From positions 1 to 7,542 of the forward strand of contig SLHK01000098.1 in the NCBI GenBank assembly GCA_007136165.1: a DNA stretch of 7,542 bases. Reading direction: 5' to 3'. Numbering within the stretch: the first letter of the stretch is position 1; each line of letters opens with the position of its first letter. The stretch comes from Syntrophomonadaceae bacterium. GTDB lineage: Bacteria; Bacillota; Dethiobacteria; PWVN01. Shown here one piece after another: positions 1 to 6,605 of this stretch. The notes beneath the pieces were generated by a model, which was given only the letters and a program-made list of their open reading frames with translations, ran no database searches and was not told the DNA's origin. The translations under genes and the position numbers were made by a program.

Positions 1-36
1 GTAAAGGACGGCCGTCAAAAGAGCAGCAGCAGGTTT

Positions 37-44
37 GGAAAGGA
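37..44 (+). promoter_or_regulatory. Ribosome binding site selecting the GTG start of apgM
   Basis: GGAAAGGA ends 11 nt before GTG at 56. It lies only 2 nt from GTG at 47 and downstream of TTG at 35, so it favours 56, where the protein begins with the family-typical MKYV. The spacing is slightly long, which leaves some doubt. Confidence 0.6.
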
Positions 45-55
45 ATGTGATTACC

Positions 56-1282
56 GTGAAATATGTGGTCATTTTGGGAGACGGAATGGCAGATTTCCCA
101 CTGGAGGCCCTGGGGGGCAAAACGCCCCTGCAGCATGCCCGTATCCCCCATATGGATCAGCTTGCCCGTAAGGGAATTATGGGGTTGGCCAAGACCGTTC
201 CCGAGGGCATGAATCCGGGGAGCGATACGGCCAACCTGTCCGTTTTGGGCTATAACCCCCAACGTTTCTACAACGGGCGGTCTCCCTTTGAAGCGGCCAG
301 CATGGGCATTGATATGGAAGAGACGGATGTTACTTTTCGCTGCAATTTGGTAACGGTAACCCCCGAGGCAGACTATGGGGAAAAAACCATGCTGGACCAT
401 AGTGCCGATGAAATTACCACCGAAGAGGGGGCAGCCTTGATTAGGGAGGTTCAGGAGCGGTGGGGCGGCGGGGATATTAATTTTTACCCCGGAACCAGCT
501 ACCGGCACCTTATGGTATGGAAGAAGGGGCCCTTCCGGTGGAAGTTAACCCCTCCCCACGATATTTTGGATAGAAAGATTAAATCCTACCTGCCGGCAGG
601 GGAGGGCAGTGAGACTCTAGCTGAAATCATGCGGGAGAGCGCCGGTTTCCTGGAAGAGCATGCCATCAACCGGGAACGAAAGAGGCGGGGTTTGGGCCCG
701 GCCAATTCCCTTTGGATCTGGGGGGAAGGAAAAAAACCCCTTTTAAAAGATTTTTCCGCCAGGTACCATCTTAAAGGCTCGGTGATATCTGCCGTGGACC
801 TGGTAAAGGGTATCGGTAAATGTGCCGGTATGGAAATTATCGATGTGCCGGGGGCCACAGGCAACATCGACACCAATTTTAAAGGCAAGGCCAAAGCGGC
901 CCTGGATGCCCTGGGTTCGGGCCGGGATTTTGTCTACATACACCTGGAAGCCCCCGACGAGGCCAGTCACCGCAACGAACTGGACAACAAGGTGAAGTCC
1001 ATCGAATATATAGACCATCAGGTGGTAAGAATCGTAAAGGAAGGACTGGACCACATGGGGTACGGGTACCGTCTTATGGTTTTGCCCGACCACTACACAC
1101 CCCTGTCCCTGCGCACCCACACCAGGGATCCGGTCCCCTTCCTTATTTATGACAGCTGCCGGCCCCTGAAGGACAGGGAGCAGGTATATGATGAAGCCCA
1201 TGCCCGGAAGGCCGGGCTGTACTTCTCGGAGGGTTACCGCCTCATGGATTTCTTTTTAACAGGAAAACAGGGCCAGGGTTAG
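56..1282 (+). CDS. apgM: ApgM-type phosphoglycerate mutase-like protein; possible homoserine kinase analogue
   Basis: This 408-residue protein belongs to the archaeal-type cofactor-independent phosphoglycerate mutase family (alkaline phosphatase superfamily), which interconverts 3- and 2-phosphoglycerate in the cytoplasm using two metal ions. The N-terminus MKYVVILGDGMADFP carries the first metal ligand, Asp9. The GSDTANLS segment (55-62) holds the likely nucleophile Ser56. HLEAPDEASH (296-305) and the DHYTP...HTRDPVPF block (Asp345, His346, His355) supply the other expected metal ligands. The length is normal for the family. I chose GTG at 56 because the family usually begins MKYV and GGAAAGGA lies 11 nt upstream; TTG at 35 and GTG at 47 are badly placed relative to it. 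thrC follows after 54 nt. Family members in threonine clusters have been proposed as stand-ins for homoserine kinase, and the context here fits that. Family membership is secure; the substrate is not. Confidence 0.9.
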   Translation: MKYVVILGDGMADFPLEALGGKTPLQHARIPHMDQLARKGIMGLAKTVPEGMNPGSDTANLSVLGYNPQRFYNGRSPFEAASMGIDMEETDVTFRCNLVTVTPEADYGEKTMLDHSADEITTEEGAALIREVQERWGGGDINFYPGTSYRHLMVWKKGPFRWKLTPPHDILDRKIKSYLPAGEGSETLAEIMRESAGFLEEHAINRERKRRGLGPANSLWIWGEGKKPLLKDFSARYHLKGSVISAVDLVKGIGKCAGMEIIDVPGATGNIDTNFKGKAKAALDALGSGRDFVYIHLEAPDEASHRNELDNKVKSIEYIDHQVVRIVKEGLDHMGYGYRLMVLPDHYTPLSLRTHTRDPVPFLIYDSCRPLKDREQVYDEAHARKAGLYFSEGYRLMDFFLTGKQGQG

Positions 1283-1321
1283 TCCCGGCCCGGGAGGAAA
1301 GAAGCTTTTAAGAGCGTTCCT

Positions 1322-1330
1322 AAAGGAGGG
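1322..1330 (+). promoter_or_regulatory. Strong ribosome binding site before the TTG start of thrC
   Basis: AAAGGAGGG ends 6 nt before TTG at 1337. This near-perfect Shine-Dalgarno sequence supports TTG as the true start, since there is no ATG near the N-terminus. Confidence 0.8.
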
Positions 1331-1336
1331 AAAACC

Positions 1337-2824
1337 TTGCAGCAGCTGCACTACCGGAGCACCCGGGGAAACGGCAAGAAAGTGACGGCGGCGGAGGCCA
1401 TTATCACGGGCATTGCAGGGGATGGCGGCCTGTATGTCCCGTCTTTTATACCGAAACTGGATGTGCCCTTAAAAGACCTGCTGCCTCTGGATTACCGGGG
1501 CAGGGCTTATCATGTAATGAAACTATTCCTTCCCGATTTTTCCGCAGATGATATTAAAGCATGTATTAATGGAGCCTACGGGGACAAGTTTTCCGCCCCC
1601 GGAATTGCTCCTTTAACCAAAAGGGCCGGGGCATTGTTCCTGGAACTTTTCCACGGACCCACCCAGGCTTTCAAAGATATGGCCCTCACCCTGCTCCCCC
1701 ACCTGCTTACCACGGCTCTCCGCATGGAGGGGTTGACCAGGGAAGTGGTAATCCTGACGGCCACCTCGGGGGATACGGGTAAGGCGGCCCTGGAGGGTTT
1801 TGCCGATGTCCCGGGAACCCGGATCATCGTCTTTTTCCCGGAGAAGGGAGTAAGCCCCATGCAGAAGCGGCAGATGGTCACCCAGGGGGGGAACAACACC
1901 CATGTCATCGGCATTGAAGGAAATTTTGATGATGCGCAAAAGGGCGTCAAGGACATGTTTGCCAACCCCACCCTTTTGGCGGGGATGAAGCGTCATAACA
2001 GCAGTTTTTCGTCGGCCAACTCCATTAACGTAGGCCGCTTGATTCCCCAGGTTGTCTATTACTTTCACGCTTACCTGCAGGCCTGTGCCGCAGGGGATAT
2101 CGCTTTGGGGGATGAGGTTAACTTTGCAGTGCCCACCGGCAATTTTGGCAACATCCTGGCCGGTTACTACGCCAAGAAGATGGGGCTTCCCGTCAGGACC
2201 CTTCTGTGCGCTGCCAATGAAAACAAAGTACTGGCCGATTTTTTTGCCACAGGCTTATATGACCGCCGGCGGGAACTGGCGGTCACCATGTCGCCGTCCA
2301 TGGATATTCTGGCCTCCAGCAACCTGGAACGGCTCCTCTTTGAGGCTTCAGGGCGGGACGGAGAGGAAGTTGCCGGCTTGATGGAGAGACTAAACCGGCA
2401 GGGTTGGTACAAAATCCGGGAGAAAACGGCGGCAAATTTGGCAGATTTCTTTGGAGGTTTTGCTACCGATGAAGAGACGGCGACAGCCATAAAAGAGGTC
2501 TTCGCCGAAGCGGGCTATTTAATGGATCCCCATACAGCCGTAGCCTATTCCGTCTATAAGAAGTACAGGCAGCAGGGGAAGGATCAAACTCCCGTCATCA
2601 TTCTTTCCACCGCCAGCCCCTATAAGTTTGCCCGGAGTGTCATGAAGTCCCTGGGTTTGCCGGCGGAAGGGGACGATTTCACCCTTATGCAAAATCTCAG
2701 CGCCAACAGCGGTACCCCGGTACCGGAGCCCCTGAAGGACCTGGAGGAGCTGCCTGTCCGCCACACGGCCCGCTGCTCCAAAGGGGGAATGCAGAGGGAA
2801 GTGGAAAAGATTCTGTGGGGGTAG
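1337..2824 (+). CDS. thrC: Threonine synthase
   Basis: This 495-residue cytoplasmic PLP enzyme converts O-phospho-L-homoserine to L-threonine and phosphate, the last step of threonine synthesis. The N-terminus has the family signature YRSTRGN (6-12) and GDGGLYVP (28-35). The PLP Schiff-base lysine is Lys113 in FHGPTQAFKD (105-114), and SGDTG (144-148) is a fold-type II PLP loop. PTGNFGNILAGYYAKKMGLP in the middle is also typical of the E. coli/yeast-type enzyme. The C-terminus runs through a TARCSKGGMQREVEKIL tail. At 495 residues it matches the longer clostridial versions, and I see no missing catalytic segment. The start is TTG at 1337, set by an AAAGGAGGG site. It lies 54 nt after the ApgM-like gene and 31 nt before the dehydratase gene, all in one direction, so the three are probably co-transcribed. 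Confidence 0.96.
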   Translation: MQQLHYRSTRGNGKKVTAAEAIITGIAGDGGLYVPSFIPKLDVPLKDLLPLDYRGRAYHVMKLFLPDFSADDIKACINGAYGDKFSAPGIAPLTKRAGALFLELFHGPTQAFKDMALTLLPHLLTTALRMEGLTREVVILTATSGDTGKAALEGFADVPGTRIIVFFPEKGVSPMQKRQMVTQGGNNTHVIGIEGNFDDAQKGVKDMFANPTLLAGMKRHNSSFSSANSINVGRLIPQVVYYFHAYLQACAAGDIALGDEVNFAVPTGNFGNILAGYYAKKMGLPVRTLLCAANENKVLADFFATGLYDRRRELAVTMSPSMDILASSNLERLLFEASGRDGEEVAGLMERLNRQGWYKIREKTAANLADFFGGFATDEETATAIKEVFAEAGYLMDPHTAVAYSVYKKYRQQGKDQTPVIILSTASPYKFARSVMKSLGLPAEGDDFTLMQNLSANSGTPVPEPLKDLEELPVRHTARCSKGGMQREVEKILWG

Positions 2825-2855
2825 AGAGGACGTCAGGGAGGATGGAGGACAGGAA

Positions 2856-3815
2856 ATGGTTACACTGGACGATGTATTGACAGCCCGGAAACGCCTGCGT
2901 TCCCATATATACCGGTCACCGCTGGAGGTATCTCCCTACTTCAGTGACGGGGACCAGCAGGTATTTCTGAAGCTGGAATGCCACCAAACAGTGAAAAGTT
3001 TCAAGATAAGGGGGGCTTTAAACAAAGTGGCTTCCCTCTCCCCCGGGGAAAAGGCCCGGGGTATTATCGCCGTATCCTCCGGCAATCACGGGGCGGGGGT
3101 TAGTTATGCTGCCCGGCTCCTGGGGGGGATTCCCGCCAGGGTTTTTGTGCCCGCCGTAACCCCCGCTGCCAAAGTTGACAAGATCAAATATTACGGTGGG
3201 GAAATCGTTATAGCGGGGGATGACTATAACGAGGCCCAGAGGGCTGCCGATGCTTTCATAAGTAAAGAAAGGCTCATTTATATTGACCCCTGTTCCGATG
3301 TGGAGGTTATCGCCGGCCAGGGGACTATGGCCCTGGAGATTTTGGAGGAAAACCCGGAGGTGGACACGGTGGTGGTGCCGGTGGGAGGGGGCGGCCTGAT
3401 TACAGGTATCGGGGTGGTTATGAAGAGCATCAAACCCTCCGTCAGGGTCGTCGGGGTCCAGACGAAGGCCTGTCCCGCCATGCTCAAGTCTTTGGAGGAG
3501 GGGGTATGGCACCGGGAGTTTCCCATCAAGCCCAGCATATGCGACGCCCTTATGGGGGGCGTGGGAGAGATTCCTTATAAAATGGCGAAGAAATGTATTG
3601 ACGAGTTAATACCGGTGGAGGAAGACAGGGTCCGGGAAGCCGTCCTGCTGCTCCTTGAAAAAGAGAAGCTGGTGGCGGAGCCCTCGGGGGCTCTGGGCAT
3701 TGCTGCCCTCATAAGCGAACCCCGCCTCTTTACCGGGAAGAATATTGCTGTTATTATAAGCGGGGGGAATCTGGACAGCAAACTCCTTAAGGATATTGTC
3801 TGCGGGCAAAACTGA
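2856..3815 (+). CDS. Threonine/serine dehydratase (threonine ammonia-lyase), short form without ACT domain
   Basis: This 319-residue fold-type II PLP enzyme most likely deaminates L-threonine to 2-oxobutyrate and ammonia, either for isoleucine synthesis (IlvA role) or threonine breakdown (TdcB role). SFKIRGALNK (48-57) holds the PLP lysine, Lys50. SSGNHGAG (74-81) is the substrate-binding loop, and PVGGGGLITG (175-184) is the PLP phosphate-binding glycine loop. The C-terminal ISGGNLDS is also typical. The protein stops right after the catalytic domain, so it lacks the C-terminal ACT or regulatory domain of isoleucine-sensitive IlvA and resembles TdcB (about 329 residues) in size. No recognisable lost regulatory domain follows the stop. 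ATG at 2856 is preceded by GGAGG 7 nt upstream. Serine dehydratase or serine racemase activity is possible, as these share the fold and motifs. Its place directly after thrC supports threonine as substrate. Confidence 0.9.
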   Translation: MVTLDDVLTARKRLRSHIYRSPLEVSPYFSDGDQQVFLKLECHQTVKSFKIRGALNKVASLSPGEKARGIIAVSSGNHGAGVSYAARLLGGIPARVFVPAVTPAAKVDKIKYYGGEIVIAGDDYNEAQRAADAFISKERLIYIDPCSDVEVIAGQGTMALEILEENPEVDTVVVPVGGGGLITGIGVVMKSIKPSVRVVGVQTKACPAMLKSLEEGVWHREFPIKPSICDALMGGVGEIPYKMAKKCIDELIPVEEDRVREAVLLLLEKEKLVAEPSGALGIAALISEPRLFTGKNIAVIISGGNLDSKLLKDIVCGQN

Positions 3816-3866
3816 CCTGCCGTTCCGGGGCGCCGCAAAAACGATGAAAAGCGACAGGTTTCAGTG

Positions 3867-3907
3867 AGTAAGTTAACAAAAAGGCCGGACCCCTTTGTTA
3901 ACTTACT
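3867..3907 (+). repeat. 14-bp perfect inverted repeat, REP-like or regulatory palindrome
   Basis: AGTAAGTTAACAAA (3867-3880) is matched exactly by its reverse complement at 3894-3907, around a GC-rich 13-nt centre (AAGGCCGGACCCC). An alternative fold pairs AAAGG (3880-3884) with CCTTT (3892-3896), giving 16 bp with an AA bulge and a 7-nt loop. It lies 51 nt after the dehydratase stop and about 70 nt before the tRNA -10 box. No clean T-run follows, so it is not a standard intrinsic terminator. It could be a REP/MITE-like palindrome, a protein-binding site or a weak transcript 3' end. The repeat is directly visible; its role is unknown. Confidence 0.8.
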
Positions 3908-3956
3908 TTGGTAGTTGAGGCGGCCAATTCGTTTTCGCAGCACTTTTTTCCACCCC

Positions 3957-3985
3957 TTTATTAATGGGCTAAAATAGTGTATAAT
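3957..3985 (+). promoter_or_regulatory. Sigma-A promoter for tRNA-Ser and probably the SRP RNA
   Basis: TATAAT at 3980-3985 is a perfect -10 hexamer. With a 17-nt spacer the -35 position is TTTATT (3957-3962), a poor match to TTGACA. Initiation is expected near 3992, just before the mature tRNA 5' end at 4001, leaving a short leader for RNase P. No second promoter is visible in the 19 nt between tRNA and SRP RNA. Confidence 0.65.
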
Positions 3986-4000
3986 ACTTATTGTCCCTGC

Positions 4001-4096
4001 GGAGAGATGGCTGAGTTGGACGAAGGCGCTCGCCTGGAAAGCGAGTAGACGGGGAAAACCCTCGTCTCGAGGGTTCGAATCCCTCTCTCTCCGCCA
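4001..4096 (+). tRNA. tRNA-Ser (anticodon GGA)
   Basis: The sequence folds as a class II tRNA. The acceptor stem pairs GGAGAGA (4001-4007) with TCTCTCC (4086-4092), followed by discriminator G and a genome-encoded CCA (4094-4096). The anticodon stem CTCGC/GCGAG (4029-4033, 4041-4045) closes the loop CTGGAAA, placing GGA at 4036-4038, which reads UCC and UCU serine codons. The long variable arm (about 4046-4068) is diagnostic of serine, leucine or bacterial tyrosine tRNAs, and the anticodon settles serine. The T arm is GAGGG-TTCGAAT-CCCTC (4069-4085). Confidence 0.97.
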
Positions 4097-4115
4097 TTTA
4101 TTTTGTCAGCAAGAT

Positions 4116-4385
4116 TGGCCGTGCTAGACGGGGAGGTAGCGGTGCCCTGTACCTGCAACCCGCTATAGCAGGGTTTAATTCCTGCCCCCGGCTTCAGCCT
4201 GTCAGGGCCGGCCCCGGCAAGGGGTGTTGACGGTTGGGTCCCGGGCGGCGCACATCTGTGAACCCCGTCAGATCCGGAAGGAAGCAGCGGTAAACAGGTC
4301 TCTGCGGGTGCCCCGGGAGAGCCTGACCCGAGCCACCTACCAGGGTATCGCCTGGTGGTCTAAGTCAAAGGCAGGTGCACGGCCA
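4116..4385 (+). ncRNA. ffs: Large bacterial signal recognition particle RNA (scRNA/4.5S homologue)
   Basis: This is the RNA scaffold of the signal recognition particle, which binds Ffh and delivers nascent membrane and secreted proteins to the translocase. The apical helix 8 core CCGGAAGGAAGCAGC (4274-4288) with its GGAA tetraloop (4276-4279) is the Ffh-binding hallmark. The 5' part GTGCTAGACGGGGAGGTAGC (4121-4140) and the following CCTGTACCTGCAA match the Alu domain of Bacillus-type 6S-sized SRP RNA as I recall it. TGGCCGTGC (4116-4124) pairs with GCACGGCCA (4377-4385) to close the rod, giving about 270 nt; exact ends are estimated from this pairing. It starts 19 nt after the tRNA CCA and is probably co-transcribed with it. 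A strong terminator follows within 12 nt. Short open frames across this stretch are not genes. Confidence 0.96.
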
Positions 4386-4396
4386 GTATTTTTAAA

Positions 4397-4446
4397 AAAA
4401 GAAAAAAAGGAGAGGGCTTAGAAAAACCCTCTCCTTTTTTTCTTTT
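4397..4446. terminator. Bidirectional intrinsic terminator between SRP RNA and porB
   Basis: A perfect 20-bp stem pairs AAAAGAAAAAAAGGAGAGGG (4397-4416) with 4427-4446, around the 10-nt loop CTTAGAAAAA. The GC core is GGAGAGGG/CCCTCTCC, flanked by A-run and T-run on both sides, so each strand reads a GC hairpin followed by a U-tract. It ends SRP RNA transcription on the + strand and the por operon on the - strand; the porB stop is only 3 nt away. Confidence 0.95.
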
Positions 4447-4449
4447 ATC

Positions 4450-5382
4450 TTACGCCTCGCCGCAGCGCTTCAGGAGGGTTTCCCACTCCCGATCCACGAA
4501 GTCCTGGATAATCTGTATTTGCCCCTTGTTTTCCGGTGTAAACAGGTGGCGGAAGCGCCCCTGGGTTTTCAAGAATTCCTCAACGGGTTTTTTCTCCCGG
4601 GGTTTGGCCGTCAGCTTCCACTGGCCTTCTTCCACCTCATAAAGGGGCCAGATGCAGGTTTCAAAGGACAGTTTCGCCAGTTCGATGGTCTTCTCCATGG
4701 GATAGCGCCAGCCCCGGTGGCAGGGAGCCATGATATTGATAAAAGAGGGGCCGTTTACGGCAAAGGACTTCTGGGCCTTCCGGGCCACATCCCGCCAGTT
4801 GTGGATGGAGGCCTGGGCGGCGTAGGGAATATTGTGGGCCGCCACGATAGCCGTCAGGTCCTTGCGGTTTTGCACTTTGCCGATACTTTCGCTTCCAAAG
4901 GGACTGGTGGTGCTCCAGGCCCCGTATGGGGTGGCTCCGGAGCGCTGAATCCCTGTGTTCATATAGGCTTCGTTGTTGTAGCAGACATAGAGCATGCGGT
5001 GGCCCCGCTCCAGGGCTCCCGAGAGGGACTGGAAGCCGATGTCATAGGTGCCGCCGTCTCCGCCAAAGGCTACAAAATGGAAATCATCCTCCAGCTTCCC
5101 TCTTTTTTTCAGGGCATTATAGGCCGTTTCCACGCCGCTGATGGTGGCGGCGGCGTTTTCAAAGGCGCTGTGGATATAGGAAGCCCTCCAGGAAGTGTAG
5201 GGATAGATGGTGGTGGAAACCTCCATGCAGCCCGTGGGGTTGCAGACCACCAGGTTGGTGTCCTGGGGGGCCGCCAAAAGTATCTGCCTTACGGCGGTGG
5301 GGGCGCCGCAGCCGGCGCACATCCTGTGACCGCCTGTCAGCCACTCTTTGTTTTTTGTCAGATCCTTCAGTTTCAATGCCAT
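4450..5382 (-). CDS. porB: Pyruvate:ferredoxin oxidoreductase, beta subunit (TPP-binding)
   Basis: This 310-residue subunit binds thiamine pyrophosphate and the proximal [4Fe-4S] cluster of the complex that oxidises pyruvate with CoA to acetyl-CoA and CO2, reducing ferredoxin. CAGCG (22-26) supplies Cys22 and Cys25; Cys52 (PTGCMEV) and Cys221 (APCHRGW) complete the expected four cluster ligands. GGDGGTYDIG (107-116) followed by NNEAYMNTGIQRS (136-148) is the TPP and Mg2+ motif. Length is normal for a separate beta subunit. ATG directly follows the porA TAA with no gap, and its GGAGGTGG site (complement of 5388-5395) lies inside the end of porA, suggesting translational coupling. It is the last gene of the operon, ending 3 nt before the shared terminator. 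A related 2-oxoacid oxidoreductase (2-oxobutyrate or branched-chain) cannot be ruled out, but pyruvate is the best guess. Confidence 0.95.
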   Translation of the reverse strand: MALKLKDLTKNKEWLTGGHRMCAGCGAPTAVRQILLAAPQDTNLVVCNPTGCMEVSTTIYPYTSWRASYIHSAFENAAATISGVETAYNALKKRGKLEDDFHFVAFGGDGGTYDIGFQSLSGALERGHRMLYVCYNNEAYMNTGIQRSGATPYGAWSTTSPFGSESIGKVQNRKDLTAIVAAHNIPYAAQASIHNWRDVARKAQKSFAVNGPSFINIMAPCHRGWRYPMEKTIELAKLSFETCIWPLYEVEEGQWKLTAKPREKKPVEEFLKTQGRFRHLFTPENKGQIQIIQDFVDREWETLLKRCGEA

Positions 5383-6582
5383 TTATTCCACCTCCCCTTC
5401 ACGAAGGCCCAGGTAATTGATTCTTTCCTTGACCTTACCCGTCCTGGCCGTTTCTTCCAGCTCCGCAAAGGCTTTTTCTATCAGATCAAAGCTTAAATCC
5501 CGGCCTCCCAGGCCATAGATATAACTGCTCATCAGGGGTTTAACCGGGGACTCGTAGAAGGCGGACCGGGTTTCCACGAAGACGGGCCCGCCCAGGGTTC
5601 CGGAAAAGGTGTCGGAACGGTCAAAGATGCCCACGGCTTTAACCCCGGAGAGGGCTTTTACCAGTTCTTCCGCAGGGAAGGGCCGGAACATCCGCAGTTT
5701 GATCATCCCCACCTTCATGTCGGCACACCGGGCAATGTCCACCGCTTCCCGAATGGTGCCGGTGGCGGAACCTAAGGCTACCACGGCAAACTCCGCATCC
5801 TCCATGTGGTACTCCTCGAAGAAGCCGTAAGGCCTGCCGGACATCTGTCCGTATTCTTCCCCCACCTTTTTGATGACGGCGGGAGCATTCAGCATTCCCT
5901 GCTGCTGGGCCCTCTTAAATTCAAAGTAGTGGCCGTAGAGCCCGTCAAAGGCTCCCCAGGTAACGGGGTTTTTGGCATCCAGCAGGGGATATTCGGGGGT
6001 ATAACTTCCGACGAATTTTTGAACCTTATCATCCTCCAAAAAGTCCACCCGGTCAATAGAATGGCTGATGATGAACCCGTCCAGCAGGACCATGACCGGC
6101 AGTTTCACATCGGGATGTTCGGCGATTCTCACGGCCTGCAGGGTATTATCATAGGCTTCCTGGCCATTCTCGGAAAAAAGCTGTATCCAGCCGCTGTCCC
6201 TGGCCCCCATACTGTCACTGTGGTCGCAGTGAATATTGATGGGAGCGGAAAGGGAGCGATTAACGTTGGCCAGGATGATGGGCAGCCTCAGGCCGGAAGC
6301 GATATAGAGCATCTCCCACATGAGGGCCAGCCCCTGGGAAGATGTGGCTGTCATGACCCGGGTGCCGGCAGCGGCAGCCCCGATGGCGGCGCTCATGGCG
6401 CTGTGCTCGCTTTCCGCATTTATCAAGAGGGACTCCACCCGTCCGTCGGCAACCATCTGGGAAAAGGTCTCAACGATGGCCGTCTGGGGTGTGATGGGGT
6501 ATGCCGGGACGACGTCGGGGTTTATTTGACGCATGGCTTCTGCCACAGCGTCCGTTCCAATAGCTGCTACAGTTCTGGGCAA
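5383..6582 (-). CDS. porA: Pyruvate:ferredoxin oxidoreductase, alpha subunit
   Basis: This 399-residue subunit forms the pyruvate-binding and pyrimidine-binding half of the TPP active site. YPITPQT (28-34) is the family signature. AESEHSA (57-63) contains Glu59, the expected partner of the TPP aminopyrimidine. HCDHSDSMGARDSGW (118-132) matches the segment whose arginine contacts the substrate carboxylate in characterised enzymes. The C-terminal third (about 260-370) corresponds to the second transketolase-like domain. I chose TTG (complement of 6580-6582), giving MPRTVAAIGTDAVAEA, because AAAGGAGG lies 7 nt upstream. The open frame extends six codons further to another TTG, but that would put the ribosome binding site inside the gene. 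porD ends 23 nt upstream and porB follows with no gap. Confidence 0.95.
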   Translation of the reverse strand: MPRTVAAIGTDAVAEAMRQINPDVVPAYPITPQTAIVETFSQMVADGRVESLLINAESEHSAMSAAIGAAAAGTRVMTATSSQGLALMWEMLYIASGLRLPIILANVNRSLSAPINIHCDHSDSMGARDSGWIQLFSENGQEAYDNTLQAVRIAEHPDVKLPVMVLLDGFIISHSIDRVDFLEDDKVQKFVGSYTPEYPLLDAKNPVTWGAFDGLYGHYFEFKRAQQQGMLNAPAVIKKVGEEYGQMSGRPYGFFEEYHMEDAEFAVVALGSATGTIREAVDIARCADMKVGMIKLRMFRPFPAEELVKALSGVKAVGIFDRSDTFSGTLGGPVFVETRSAFYESPVKPLMSSYIYGLGGRDLSFDLIEKAFAELEETARTGKVKERINYLGLREGEVE

Positions 6583-6589
6583 TCCGATT

Positions 6590-6597
6590 CCTCCTTT
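6590..6597 (-). promoter_or_regulatory. Ribosome binding site selecting the TTG start of porA
   Basis: On the minus strand AAAGGAGG is followed by a 7-nt spacer and TTG at 6582-6580. The other in-frame TTG, at 6600-6598, lies upstream of this site, which rules it out as the main start. Confidence 0.85.
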
Positions 6598-6605
6598 CAA
6601 CTTTC

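Noticed and set aside
1..50. A short open frame ending at TGA 48-50 (residues ending QQQVWKGM) that could be the tail of an upstream gene
   Set aside because: Only about 15 codons are visible, they match no family I recognise, and another frame has a TAA at 2-4, so the upstream gene end cannot be placed.
3811..3864. Imperfect inverted repeat ACTGACCTG / CAGGTTTCAGT at the end of the dehydratase gene
   Set aside because: The arms are short, differ by a 2-nt bulge, are far apart, and no T-run follows, so it is not supported as a terminator.
2856..3943. Possibility that the dehydratase is a truncated form that lost an ACT domain by frameshift
   Set aside because: The bases after the stop in the other frames hit stops quickly and show no ACT-like sequence; the length matches natural short-form dehydratases.
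4224..4421. A 65-codon open frame on the + strand
   Set aside because: It runs through the SRP RNA helix 8 motif and into the terminator, so the stretch is an RNA gene, not coding.
4519..5496. A 325-codon open frame on the + strand
   Set aside because: It lies antisense to porB and the end of porA, encodes no recognisable motif, and arises from the codon bias of the real genes.
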